Assembly: GCF_900205925.1 (NCBI RefSeq) | Contig: NZ_OAOD01000009.1 | Span: 1 to 64,000, forward strand | DNA from: Clostridium peptidivorans | Lineage (GTDB): Bacteria; Bacillota; Clostridia; Clostridiales; Clostridiaceae | Length of the DNA: 64,000 bases | Direction: 5' to 3' | Shown here: positions 1-8,064 of the stretch, piece after piece | Numbering within the stretch: the stretch's first letter is position 1 | Layout: every line of letters begins with the position of its first letter | The notes under the pieces: generated by a model | The model's database searches: none | Told to the model about the DNA's origin: nothing | The model's input: the letters and a program-made list of their open reading frames with translations, nothing else | Made by a program: the position numbers and the translations under genes

Positions 1-210
1 CACAAGTATGGAATTTGCATTGTAGAAAGCATTGAGCAAGCAATTAAAAGCTCTTTATTTCTGATTTTAAGGTGCCGTATAGAGCCTTCTACTGTTTGAG
101 CCATAGCGAGTTTAGAAGGCTTAGGCACCTTAAAAGGAAGAAATATTAGAGCTTTTTTGCGAAGCGAAGCTTTCCTAAATGCAAATTCCATACGACCCGT
201 TCAACATTAA
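1..210 (-). repeat. Long-hairpin intergenic element, copy 1 (left end outside window)
   Basis: An imperfect palindrome occupies 6-193. The outer arms GTATGGAATTTGCATT and AATGCAAATTCCATAC pair. A middle stem pairs AAAGCTCT with AGAGCTTT. An inner stem pairs AGCCTTCT with AGAAGGCT around the apical loop. The right end carries TTCAACATTAA at 200-210. Its reverse complement matches the element at 23881-24100, including the loop-flanking CCTAAGCCTTCTAAACTCGC segment. The matching left terminal repeat would lie just before the window start. No open reading frame is evident inside. It lies downstream of the minus-strand UPF0145 gene. Confidence 0.85.
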
Positions 211-226
211 AAATGTCGGGAAATTT

Positions 227-538
227 TTATTTAAATTTTACTGCTGTTCCATAAACTATAACTTCTGCCGCTCCTTGCATTACTGCACTGGAGGCATATC
301 TTATATTTATTACTCCATCTGCTCCTAGATCTTCTGCCTCTTCAACCATCCTCTTTGTTGCAATAGCTCTTGCCTCATCCATCATTTCACTGTAAGCCTT
401 TAACTCTCCACCAACCAAGGTTTTAAAGCCGCTCATAATGTCTTTACCTAAATGCTTAGACTGTATTGTAGATCCTTTTACTATAGATAAAGTTTCTATG
501 TCTTTTCCAGTTATAAAATCAGTATTTACTAATATCAT
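227..538 (-). CDS. UPF0145/YbjQ family heavy-metal-binding-domain protein
   Basis: This 103-residue protein has the length and pattern of the YbjQ (UPF0145) family: an N-terminal VNTDFITGKDI strand, a central helix rich in Ala and Arg (ARAIATKRMVEEAEDLGA), the family signature ADGVINIRY, and a C-terminal VIVYGTAVKF strand. Family members form compact oligomers; the heavy-metal-binding label comes from fold similarity and no substrate is established. The ATG is preceded by AAAGGAGAAG. The start overlaps the 3' end of the next upstream small membrane protein gene by about 20 bp, so the two are probably co-transcribed. Confidence 0.85.
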   Translation of the reverse strand: MILVNTDFITGKDIETLSIVKGSTIQSKHLGKDIMSGFKTLVGGELKAYSEMMDEARAIATKRMVEEAEDLGADGVINIRYASSAVMQGAAEVIVYGTAVKFK

Positions 539-749
539 CTTTATCTTCTCCTTTAATTTCCTTTATTCTTTCGATTAGAGTCATTACTAGCATTGTTAAA
601 AGTATTATAAATACAACTACAACTAATATTATTGCTATAAAGGGCACATTACTAACTAAAAGCCCCATAGTGATGCCTAGAGCATATAATATTAAGAAGG
701 CTGCTACTATTATAGTAATTATAATTACAGGTATTAGTCCTTTCTTCAA
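519..749 (-). CDS. Small two-TM membrane protein, TTG start
   Basis: I do not recognise this protein. It has about 76 residues: a short Lys-Lys start, one hydrophobic helix (about residues 4-24), a second long hydrophobic helix (about 30-55) and a charged tail (ERIKEIKGEDKDD). A longer open frame reaches 812, but a strong GGGGAGG lies just upstream of a TTG codon at 749 and there is no ribosome site for the longer form, so TTG is preferred. It overlaps the UPF0145 gene downstream, which suggests translational coupling. A small membrane partner of that protein is possible but is inference only. Confidence 0.6.
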   Translation of the reverse strand: MKKGLIPVIIITIIVAAFLILYALGITMGLLVSNVPFIAIILVVVVFIILLTMLVMTLIERIKEIKGEDKDDISKY

Positions 750-887
750 ATTATCCTCCCCTAACTTAGCTATATACAGTAATAATAGCATATATTTATG
801 CTTTTTATACATAGTATTTCAAAGATAGTACGATATAATTATTTCCGCTTATATAACTTCATTTTATATAAAATAAAGTTATATAAA

Positions 888-926
888 ATAATAAGAATGA
901 CAGGATACCTGCCATTCTTATTATTT
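888..926 (-). terminator. Hairpin terminator overlapping the stop codon of the 97-aa gene
   Basis: AATAAGAATG and CATTCTTATT form a stem around CAGG/CCTG. On the minus strand it is followed by ATTTTAT. It coincides with the stop codon of the gene ending at 921. Confidence 0.6.
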
Positions 927-1214
927 AGTAACTTCTTCGTATTCCACATCAATTACTTCAGAATTATATACATATTGATTGCTGTCTTTATATATCTCAA
1001 ATGCTTCTTCATTTATGTTTTCTGCCTTTTTAAATCTTTTAAATTTTGATTGTATGAACTTTATTCCTCTATAGCCTGCATATATTAATATACCAACTGG
1101 AATTAATATAAATAAGCCTTGGATTATGAAATAAGTTAAAAATAAAAATCCTAGAATTTTTAATATCTTAAATAACCCTTTATCCATTCCATAACCTTTA
1201 TTAAAATACTCCAT
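921..1214 (-). CDS. Hypothetical membrane protein, 97 aa
   Basis: No family is recognised. The protein starts with a short polar stretch, has one long or two short hydrophobic helices (about residues 13-50), then a basic segment (KFIQSKFKRFKKAE) and an acidic C-terminal tail (VIDVEYEEVTK). The basic cytoplasmic flank fits an N-in membrane anchor with a cytosolic tail. The ATG is preceded by AGAAGGTGA at good spacing. It is monocistronic, with its own hairpin at the stop codon. Function is unknown. Confidence 0.6.
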   Translation of the reverse strand: MEYFNKGYGMDKGLFKILKILGFLFLTYFIIQGLFILIPVGILIYAGYRGIKFIQSKFKRFKKAENINEEAFEIYKDSNQYVYNSEVIDVEYEEVTK

Positions 1215-1323
1215 TCATATCACCTTCTTTTAGGTATAATTTAAAACCTTACATATAATATATCATATTTTGTAGAAACATAGTTATAAGCACTATGAAG
1301 AATTCATTAATAATTTGTTAATT

Positions 1324-2454
1324 TTAAGCTAGTTCTTCATGCAGTTTTTTAAGTGCATCAATTATTGGTAAGTTTTGAGGACATAGGGTTTGACACTTGC
1401 CACACTCTATGCAGGAGGAAGCTTTTTTGCTTTCATGTAAGTCTTTATATTTTTTAAGAGAATTTTTTAAATCATTGTATATATATCTATCATTATAAAT
1501 TGAAAAGTTTAGGGGAATATCAACACCTTGCGGACAAGGCATACAATACCCACATGTGGTGCAATTTATTTTAATTAAGTTATTATAAGTATGATGAACT
1601 TCATCTACTATTTTAAGCTCTTCATCTGTAAGTGAGTGTATTTGAGAATCATCAGCATATTTTATGTTATCCATTACTTGCTCTATAGAACTCATACCAC
1701 TTAATATAAGGGTAACTTCTGGTTGGTTCCACAGCCATTTAAGTGCAGAGTGGACAGGACTTCTTTTGATTTCAGACTTATCCCATAAGCTTTGAATTTT
1801 CTCTGGAGGAGTTATGGCAAGTTTGCCACCTTTTAAAGGTTCCATTATAATAACTGCCAGTCCTTTAGATGCGGCATATTTTAATCCTTCTAGTCCGGCT
1901 TGATAATCTATATCCAGTATATTATATTGTATTTGACAAAAGCTCCAATCATATGAATCTACAATTTCTTTAAATGTATCTATATCACCATGAAAAGAAA
2001 ATCCAGGGTATTTTATAAGGCCTTTTTCTTTAGCTTCATCTAAAAATTTCAATACATCTAGCTTAATAATCTGTTCCCAGCTTTCTTTATTAAGAGCATG
2101 TAATAAATACATATCTATATAATTTGTTTGAAGCTTTTGAAGCTGATTGTTTAAGTATTTATAAAAATCTTCATAGCTTTTTATAAGCCAAACAGGGGAT
2201 TTGGTAGCGAGGTTTACTTTTTCTCTATAACCATCTTTTAGGGCCTTACCAACAAATACTTCACTTTGTCCATTATGATAGGGATAGGCAGTATCCACAT
2301 AGTTAACTCCATTATCTATTGCATACCTTAACATCTTTATGGCTTTTTCTTCATCTATAAGCTCGTCATTATTATTTATTACTGGAAATCTCATACATCC
2401 AAAGCCTAATGAAGATACTATAAAATCTTCTCTTCCAAATTTTCTATAAAGCAT
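1324..2454 (-). CDS. Aldo/keto reductase with C-terminal 4Fe-4S ferredoxin domain
   Basis: A 376-residue protein. The N-terminal aldo/keto reductase TIM barrel carries the expected tetrad: Asp and Tyr in VDTAYPYHNG, Lys in LATKSP and His in YLLHALN. The C-terminal part (about residues 290-376) has two cysteine clusters, CTTCGYCMPCPQG and CIECGKCQTLCPQN, as in the ferredoxin-containing aldo/keto reductases common in anaerobes. These are thought to draw electrons from iron-sulfur donors as well as NAD(P)H; the substrate is not known. The start ATG follows AGAAGGA. It stands alone and diverges from the flavodiiron gene across a 306-bp gap. Confidence 0.92.
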   Translation of the reverse strand: MLYRKFGREDFIVSSLGFGCMRFPVINNNDELIDEEKAIKMLRYAIDNGVNYVDTAYPYHNGQSEVFVGKALKDGYREKVNLATKSPVWLIKSYEDFYKYLNNQLQKLQTNYIDMYLLHALNKESWEQIIKLDVLKFLDEAKEKGLIKYPGFSFHGDIDTFKEIVDSYDWSFCQIQYNILDIDYQAGLEGLKYAASKGLAVIIMEPLKGGKLAITPPEKIQSLWDKSEIKRSPVHSALKWLWNQPEVTLILSGMSSIEQVMDNIKYADDSQIHSLTDEELKIVDEVHHTYNNLIKINCTTCGYCMPCPQGVDIPLNFSIYNDRYIYNDLKNSLKKYKDLHESKKASSCIECGKCQTLCPQNLPIIDALKKLHEELA

Positions 2455-2760
2455 AAATCAATCCTTCTTTCTATAATTTTCAAAAAATACATTAATTGTT
2501 ATTATATAATATGTTTAATTAACTATGAATATTAAACAAGTAAAGATTACAATGGAATAAAACTTTTTTAAATACACAAAATAACATTATATATTAATTA
2601 ATAATTTTCAGGATTATTTATTTTTTGAGGAAATATGGTACAATAATTTTAAGGAAAGAAATTCAAGTGAAGTTATAACTGTGCATATATAGCTAAGTGA
2701 AAATTTGCTTGAAATGATACATTGGTATAAAACATAAGGGGTCAAGGAGGATGTGATAAA
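2455..2760. other. Divergent intergenic region, AT-rich
   Basis: 306 bp separate the divergent reductase and flavodiiron genes. An extended -10 box (TGGTACAAT, 2636-2644) points toward the flavodiiron gene about 115 bp upstream of its start. A -35 box is not convincing. I see no coding sequence and no clear operator. Confidence 0.4.
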
Positions 2761-3933
2761 ATGAACCATATAAATTTAAAAGAAAATATATACTGGATAG
2801 GCGTAAAGGATCCAAATTTAAGAGTATTTGACATAATAATGAGAACAGAATATGGCACTACATATAATTCTTATTTAATAAATGATGAAAAAGTTGCTAT
2901 AATTGATGCTGTAAAAGAAGGATTTTTTGAAGAATTTATGACAAATGTTAAGGAAATTATAGGGGACAAAAAGGTTGATTATATAATATCTCAGCATACA
3001 GAATTAGATCACAGTGGCACTATAGCAAAACTCCACGAGGTTTATCCAGATGCTAAGATAATAGCATCTAAAGCAGGTTCCGTATACTTAAAGGATATAA
3101 TAAATAAAGATTTGGATATAATGGTAATTCCAGAAGAATTAAATCTTGGTAAAACAACATTAAAGTTTATATCAGCTCCTAATCTTCATTGGCCAGATAC
3201 AATCTTTACCTATGCCAAAGAGCAGAAGATGTTATTTAGCTGTGATTTTTTAGGATGTCATTATTGCCCAAAACACGATGTTGTGCAAGGATATGAAGAA
3301 GAGTATGAGGGAGAAGTAGAACACTACTTTAAAGTTATAATGGCTCCTTTTAAAAAATTTGTGTTATCAGGATTGGACAAAATTAAAGATTTAGAATTAG
3401 ACATGGTATGCACAAGTCATGGTCCTATACATACTGGTGAAGATATTTCTAAAAGTATAGAAACCTATAGGAGACTTGCGTCTACCGATGCACCAAAGGA
3501 TAAAACTGCAGTAGTGCTTTACATTTCAGCCTATGGAAATACAGAAATTATGGCAAGGTATATAAATGATAAATTAAATGAAAAGGGAATTAAATCTGAA
3601 TTACATGAAATAACAACCTTTGGCATTGATGAATCAATTTCTGCTATAGAAGGTGTAAAAGGAGTTATATTTGGCTCACCTACTATAAATCAAGATGCTG
3701 TAAAACCTGTTTGGGATGTGATGTCTGAATTATCTGCAATAACTAATAGGGGAAAGATAGCATCAGCCTTTGGTTCCTATGGATGGAGTGGAGAAGGTGT
3801 TCAGCTTATGATGGATAGAATGAGAGGCTTAAAACTCAATGTAGTGGATGGATTTAGATTCAAGTTTGTACCAAGTGAAGCTGAATACAAAATGGCAGAT
3901 GAATTTGTAGATAGATTTATAAGTAAATTTTAG
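2761..3933 (+). CDS. fprA: FprA-type flavodiiron protein (A-type flavoprotein)
   Basis: A 390-residue protein. An N-terminal metallo-beta-lactamase-like domain carries diiron ligands in QHTELDHSG (about residues 79-87), His in NLHWPD, Asp in SCDFLGC and His in TSHGPIH. A flavodoxin-like FMN domain follows from about residue 253 (VVLYISAYGNTEIMA). This is the two-domain layout of flavodiiron proteins, which reduce O2 to water and/or NO to N2O in the cytoplasm of anaerobes, using rubredoxin or flavin donors. The ATG follows AAGGAGG. It heads a likely operon with the acidic protein and the flavodoxin-fold reductase downstream. Confidence 0.95.
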   Translation: MNHINLKENIYWIGVKDPNLRVFDIIMRTEYGTTYNSYLINDEKVAIIDAVKEGFFEEFMTNVKEIIGDKKVDYIISQHTELDHSGTIAKLHEVYPDAKIIASKAGSVYLKDIINKDLDIMVIPEELNLGKTTLKFISAPNLHWPDTIFTYAKEQKMLFSCDFLGCHYCPKHDVVQGYEEEYEGEVEHYFKVIMAPFKKFVLSGLDKIKDLELDMVCTSHGPIHTGEDISKSIETYRRLASTDAPKDKTAVVLYISAYGNTEIMARYINDKLNEKGIKSELHEITTFGIDESISAIEGVKGVIFGSPTINQDAVKPVWDVMSELSAITNRGKIASAFGSYGWSGEGVQLMMDRMRGLKLNVVDGFRFKFVPSEAEYKMADEFVDRFISKF

Positions 3934-3980
3934 TACAATGTATATAATTATATATTTAAATAAAAGGAGATGTATTACAA

Positions 3981-4388
3981 ATGGATAGAGATGATATAGT
4001 TAAATTTCTTTTAGTTAGTGGATTAAGTGAAGTTGAAGAAATAGAGTATAAGGACAAGGAAACACTTGTTTTAAGATTTTTTTATGATTTTGATGAAGAT
4101 GAATTATCTGCAGCACAAGCTTATGCAAAAGAAGAATGTAAAGAAGATGAAAATGAAGAAAAATTTTATGATTATTATGTGCCTTATTTAAATGAGATAT
4201 CTGTAGATAATGTATCTGATATAGTAGAGGGACTCATGGAAGAAGAAGGTGTAAAGGCACAGTTTATATCCTATGAAGTAGAAATTGATGAAACTGATGA
4301 AGAAGAGCCATATACAGAGTTTATAGCAGTGATTACAGAGGATAAAGATGTAGATATAGAAAAAGTATTAGAGGAGTTAAATCTATAG
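3981..4388 (+). CDS. Hypothetical acidic protein, 135 aa
   Basis: I do not recognise the family. The protein is soluble and very acidic (many Asp and Glu, runs such as KEECKEDENEE and IDETDEEEP) with two Cys or fewer and no membrane segment. The pattern suggests an alpha/beta fold. It sits 47 bp after fprA and 25 bp before a flavoprotein gene, so it probably belongs to the same redox or oxidative-stress operon. The start ATG follows AAAAGGAGA. No catalytic motif is visible. Confidence 0.7.
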   Translation: MDRDDIVKFLLVSGLSEVEEIEYKDKETLVLRFFYDFDEDELSAAQAYAKEECKEDENEEKFYDYYVPYLNEISVDNVSDIVEGLMEEEGVKAQFISYEVEIDETDEEEPYTEFIAVITEDKDVDIEKVLEELNL

Positions 4389-4413
4389 AGTGTGCTAAGG
4401 AAAGGAATAATAT

Positions 4414-4971
4414 ATGAACATACTAGTTTTTTCAGCTTCTCCAAATAAAAAAGGGAATACCCATAATCTTATGGAAAAGTTTTTAGAGGGGTTAGAGGGT
4501 AATAAAGAAATAATTGAGGTTTACGATGAAAAAATAGGTCCTTGTATAGATTGTAAGTATTGTTATAAGGTGGAAAGCTGTGCTATAAAGGATGATATGA
4601 TTGAAGTTTACGACAAGATAAAGAAAAGTGATGTGATTGTAATAGCAACTCCTATGTATTTTTCTGGGGTGCCTGCACCTTTAAAGGCTCTTATAGATAG
4701 GCTTCAAGTATATTGGAGTAAGAAGTATATAAGAAAAGATAGAACTAATATAAAGCCTAAAAGAGGAGTAATTCTTGCAACAGGAGGAAGCTCATGGCCG
4801 GATATGTTTAAGCCTGTAGAAGAAACTCTTGTATTTGCTATGGCAGCTATGGATGCTAAGGTAGAAGAAAAAATATACGTAGAAAGTACTGATAAGCTTC
4901 CTATAAAGGATAATGAAAAATTATTAAAGGAAGTTTATGAAAAAGCTGTTAGATTTAATGGTAAAAAATAA
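4414..4971 (+). CDS. Flavodoxin-fold NAD(P)H-dependent oxidoreductase, iron-sulfur flavoprotein-like
   Basis: A 185-residue flavodoxin-like protein of the NADPH-dependent FMN reductase group. It starts with the FMN phosphate loop SASPNKKGNTHNLM and has ATPMYFSGVPAPLKALIDR, the usual second flavin loop. The compact cysteine cluster CIDCKYCYKVESC (about residues 44-56) resembles that of archaeal and clostridial iron-sulfur flavoproteins, so a 4Fe-4S cluster is plausible. It likely moves electrons between ferredoxin or NAD(P)H and an acceptor. It is the third gene after fprA. Confidence 0.85.
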   Translation: MNILVFSASPNKKGNTHNLMEKFLEGLEGNKEIIEVYDEKIGPCIDCKYCYKVESCAIKDDMIEVYDKIKKSDVIVIATPMYFSGVPAPLKALIDRLQVYWSKKYIRKDRTNIKPKRGVILATGGSSWPDMFKPVEETLVFAMAAMDAKVEEKIYVESTDKLPIKDNEKLLKEVYEKAVRFNGKK

Positions 4972-4993
4972 GAAAAACGTTTTCAAAATGCTC

Positions 4994-5021
4994 TTGAAAA
5001 TTTTCTAAATAATGCTATAAT
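4994..5021 (+). promoter_or_regulatory. Promoter of the 6S RNA gene
   Basis: TTGAAA at 4994-4999 and TATAAT at 5016-5021 are separated by 16 bp. Transcription would begin at about 5028-5030, exactly at the start of the RNA fold. Confidence 0.8.
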
Positions 5022-5028
5022 AATATTG

Positions 5029-5276
5029 TAACCCTGAGGTGTGCGTGAGACTTAGTTGTTCAACCGACATTATTTGAAAGGGACCTTTAATACTCAAAGC
5101 TATGTCAAGCTGCTGATGCTGATATATAGATTAGCTAAACTGCAGTAGGCAGAAGGTTGATGAAAGGGACCCACCTGCGATAGGGCGGGTGTGAAGAGTA
5201 AGTTTAACGGCACATTGGGATAAAATTTAGTTTTCATAAGCCAGAAGTTATATGACTTCTGGCTTTTTATTTTTTT
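5029..5276 (+). ncRNA. ssrS: 6S RNA (RNA polymerase regulator)
   Basis: The 5' segment ACCCTGAGGTGTGCGTGAG resembles the 5' end of bacterial 6S RNAs. Near the 3' end, GGCACATTGGGA (5209-5220) pairs back with it to give the closing stem. Between them lie short helices around an open region, as in the promoter-mimicking bubble of 6S RNA. A sigma-A promoter sits directly upstream and an intrinsic terminator (AGCCAGAAGT/ACTTCTGGCT plus T-run, 5239-5272) directly downstream. No open frame fits. 6S RNA binds housekeeping RNA polymerase and adjusts transcription in stationary phase. Whether the mature end is near 5220 or at the terminator is not known. Confidence 0.82.
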
Positions 5277-5327
5277 GTGGTTATGTTTAAAGTAATTTAA
5301 ATATAACCACAAAATTTTAAATAAGTG

Positions 5328-5355
5328 TTGAGTAAATTATGATATGTGTTATAAT
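5328..5355 (+). promoter_or_regulatory. Promoter candidate upstream of glpX
   Basis: TTGAGT (5328-5333) and TATAAT (5350-5355) with a 16-bp spacer lie about 125 bp before the glpX start, leaving a leader of about 115 nt. Confidence 0.55.
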
Positions 5356-5480
5356 ATTTACATAAAGTATAGCTTAAATACTTTTAGTTAAGCGTTTAAG
5401 TAAAATAAAGTGTATTTAAATAAAGATTATACTATACTATATTGTAATAAATTAATATTATATAAATGGGAGGAAGTAAC

Positions 5481-6452
5481 GTGAAAAATCAAGATATAGC
5501 AATGGGACTTATAAGAGTAACTGAAGCTGCAGCACTAGCATCAGCAAAATATATGGGTAGAGGAGATAAGATTGCAGCTGATCAAGCAGCGGTAGATGGT
5601 ATGGAAAAGGCTTTTGGACTTATGCCTATAAGAGGTACTGTAGTTATAGGAGAAGGCGAATTAGATAACGCACCTATGCTATATATAGGACAAGAAGTTG
5701 GAATAGGACATGAAACTATGCCAGAGATGGATATAGCTGTTGATCCGTTAGATGGGACATCACTTATAGCTAAAGGACTTCCTAATTCTATTGCAGTAGT
5801 AGCTATGGGACCTAAGGGAAGTTTATTACATGCTCCAGATATGTATATGAAAAAGATTGCAGTAGGAGCTGGAGCAAAGGGAGTTATTGATATAGATAAA
5901 TCTAATAAAGAAAATATTATTAATGTGGCAATGGCCCTTAATAAAGATGTAACAGAGCTTACAGTAATGGTACAAGAAAGAGAAAGACATTCAGATATAA
6001 TAAAAGATGCAAGAGAACTAGGCGCAAGAGTTAAACTCTTTTCAGATGGAGATATAGCAGCAGTACTTGCCTGTGGATTTGAAAATACAGGAATAGATTT
6101 AATGATGGGTACAGGAGGAGCTCCTGAAGGAGTTATTTCTGCAGCTGCTATAAAGTGCATGGGAGGAGATATGCAGGCTAAGCTTGTACCTTACAATGAA
6201 GAAGAAATAAAAAGATGCAAGGAAATGGGAATCTCTGACCTAGACAAAGTGCTTTTTATAGATGATTTAGTTAAAAGTGACGATGTATATTTTGCAGCCA
6301 CAGGAATAACAGATTGTGACTTATTAAAGGGAGTAGTTTATTCTAAAAAAAGCTTTGCTGCTACTGATTCTGTAGTAATGAGAGCTAAAACAGGTACTAT
6401 AAGATTTATAGAAGCACATCACCAACTTTCTAAAAGCAATTTATATATTTAA
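5481..6452 (+). CDS. glpX: Class II fructose-1,6-bisphosphatase
   Basis: A 323-residue GlpX-type enzyme that hydrolyses fructose 1,6-bisphosphate to fructose 6-phosphate in gluconeogenesis. Visible signatures are the metal-binding GEGELDNAPML and DIAVDPLDGTSL (inositol-phosphatase fold), FSDGDIAA and MGTGGAPEGV. The length is normal. An upstream in-frame ATG at 5466 overlaps the GGGAGG ribosome site itself, so the GTG at 5481 is chosen as the start. A perfect stem-loop follows the gene. It sits before hprK, so two players in carbon flux control are neighbours, although each has its own promoter. Confidence 0.95.
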   Translation: MKNQDIAMGLIRVTEAAALASAKYMGRGDKIAADQAAVDGMEKAFGLMPIRGTVVIGEGELDNAPMLYIGQEVGIGHETMPEMDIAVDPLDGTSLIAKGLPNSIAVVAMGPKGSLLHAPDMYMKKIAVGAGAKGVIDIDKSNKENIINVAMALNKDVTELTVMVQERERHSDIIKDARELGARVKLFSDGDIAAVLACGFENTGIDLMMGTGGAPEGVISAAAIKCMGGDMQAKLVPYNEEEIKRCKEMGISDLDKVLFIDDLVKSDDVYFAATGITDCDLLKGVVYSKKSFAATDSVVMRAKTGTIRFIEAHHQLSKSNLYI

Positions 6453-6480
6453 TATAATAATTAAAAAGATAACTTCAATT

Positions 6481-6520
6481 TAAGGAAACTTTGCAGATTG
6501 CAAAGTTTCCTTAAATTTTG
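6481..6520 (+). terminator. Terminator of glpX
   Basis: AAGGAAACTTTGCA and TGCAAAGTTTCCTT form a 14-bp perfect stem, with a moderately T-rich tail (AAATTTTGCTTT). Confidence 0.75.
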
Positions 6521-6593
6521 CTTTAAATTGCATTCAAAATAAACCTATTATGGTATAATTTAATTTAAAATTGAATACCAGGGAGGAATTGTT

Positions 6594-7523
6594 ATGCCAG
6601 TTACTGTAGAGGAGTTAATAAAGGACTTGCAATTGGAAGTTATAAATGAAGGTAGAGAGAATATTGAAATAAATATTAGCGATATAAATAGACCGGGACT
6701 TCAATTTTCGGGGTTCTATAGTTATTTTGCAAATGATAGAGTGCAAATTATAGGTAAGGCAGAATGGAGCTTTTTAGATGTTATGAACACGGAGCTTAGA
6801 ACTAAAAGACTTAGAAAATTTTTTCAGTTTGAAACTCCATGCACCATATTTACTAGAGAATTAGAACCACATAATGAGTTTATTCAAAGTGCAAAGGAAT
6901 ATAATAGATGGGCACTGAGAACCAATAATATTTCTACTAAATTCATAAGTAAAATTATGGGGTATTTAGATGGTAAATTGGCACCGGAAACAAGACTTCA
7001 TGGAGTACTTGTGGACGTATATGGTATAGGAATATTAATCACTGGAGAAAGTGGAATTGGTAAAAGTGAAACAGCACTAGAATTAATAAAAAGAGGTCAT
7101 AGATTAGTAGCAGATGATGCAGTAGATATAAAGGAAATAGAAGGTAAGCTTATAGGTACTTCTCCATATATAACATCCGGGATGATAGAAGTGAGGGGAG
7201 TAGGCATAATAGATATACCTGCATTATATGGATTAAGTTCAGTCTTGGAGGTAAAAACCATTGGACTTATAATACACTTGGAGCAATGGAAGCCGGAGCA
7301 AAATTATGATAGGCTTGGAATAGATAGGGAAAGCGTAAAAATATTAAATACTGATGTAAAGAAAATAACACTGCCTATAAGACCTGGAAGAAATATTGCA
7401 GTTATTATAGAAGCGGCGGCAGTTAGTCATAGGTATAGTTTAAGCAGTACTATAACTCCTGTAGATACCATAAGCATGAGGATGGATGAAGAAGTAATGA
7501 GGAGAAATAAAAATGATAGATAA
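6594..7523 (+). CDS. hprK: HPr kinase/phosphorylase
   Basis: A 309-residue HprK, which phosphorylates HPr on Ser46 when glycolytic intermediates are high and so controls carbon catabolite repression. Visible motifs are RLHGVLVDVYG (with the family's catalytic-region His), Walker A GESGIGKSE at 151-159, LVADDAVDI, and the family signature EVRGVGIIDI. The ATG follows GGGAGGA, and an extended -10 (TGGTATAAT, 6551-6559) lies about 35 bp upstream. The 3' end overlaps the next gene by 11 bp. Confidence 0.96.
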   Translation: MPVTVEELIKDLQLEVINEGRENIEINISDINRPGLQFSGFYSYFANDRVQIIGKAEWSFLDVMNTELRTKRLRKFFQFETPCTIFTRELEPHNEFIQSAKEYNRWALRTNNISTKFISKIMGYLDGKLAPETRLHGVLVDVYGIGILITGESGIGKSETALELIKRGHRLVADDAVDIKEIEGKLIGTSPYITSGMIEVRGVGIIDIPALYGLSSVLEVKTIGLIIHLEQWKPEQNYDRLGIDRESVKILNTDVKKITLPIRPGRNIAVIIEAAAVSHRYSLSSTITPVDTISMRMDEEVMRRNKNDR

Positions 7524-8064
7524 AAAAGAATTAAGAAAAATTATATTAGAAAAAAGAGATAATATAGTTTTAGATGAAAGAATTAAATATGATAATGATA
7601 TATTTAAAGCTGTAGTAAATAGCTCTTTATACAATAAATCAAAATGTATATTTATTTTTGTTAGTTATAAAACTGAGGTAAATACCCATGAAATAATAAA
7701 GTATGCATTATCTCAACGGAAGAGAGTATGTGTGCCTAAAGTTTTATCTAAAAGCGAAGGTATGTATGCAGTAGAAATAAAAAAAATTGATGATTTAAAA
7801 TCAGGAAAGTATGGAATACTAGAACCAGAAAACTTTGAAAATAAAATAAATGAAGAGGAAATAGATTTAGCGTTAATTCCTGGAGTAGCTTTTGACAAGA
7901 ACGGAGGCAGAATGGGATATGGGGCAGCATTTTACGATAGATTTTTGGTAAAATTAAAAAGGGATACTCCTAAAATTGCCCTTGCTTATGGAATGCAAAT
8001 AGTAGATTATATACCAATGAATGAATGGGATGTTAAAGTTGATGGAATAATAGCTAATGGGTGA
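7513..8064 (+). CDS. 5-formyltetrahydrofolate cyclo-ligase
   Basis: A 183-residue protein of the MTHFS/YgfA family, converting 5-formyl-THF to 5,10-methenyl-THF with ATP. The C-terminal signature GGRMGYGAAFYDRFL (about residues 135-149) and LIPGVAFDKNG are the diagnostic folate and ATP-binding segments; the basic N-terminus LRKIILEKRDN also fits. It starts inside the end of hprK (11-bp overlap) with GAGGAG as ribosome site, so it is translationally coupled to it. Confidence 0.93.
   Translation: MIDKKELRKIILEKRDNIVLDERIKYDNDIFKAVVNSSLYNKSKCIFIFVSYKTEVNTHEIIKYALSQRKRVCVPKVLSKSEGMYAVEIKKIDDLKSGKYGILEPENFENKINEEEIDLALIPGVAFDKNGGRMGYGAAFYDRFLVKLKRDTPKIALAYGMQIVDYIPMNEWDVKVDGIIANG

Noticed and set aside
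798-1049. Plus-strand 83-aa hydrophobic frame
   Set aside because: Antisense to the 97-aa gene, rich in residues encoded by AT-rich DNA, no ribosome site.
5100-5312. Minus-strand open frame over the 6S RNA gene
   Set aside because: Overlaps a structured RNA with its own promoter and terminator; no ribosome site.
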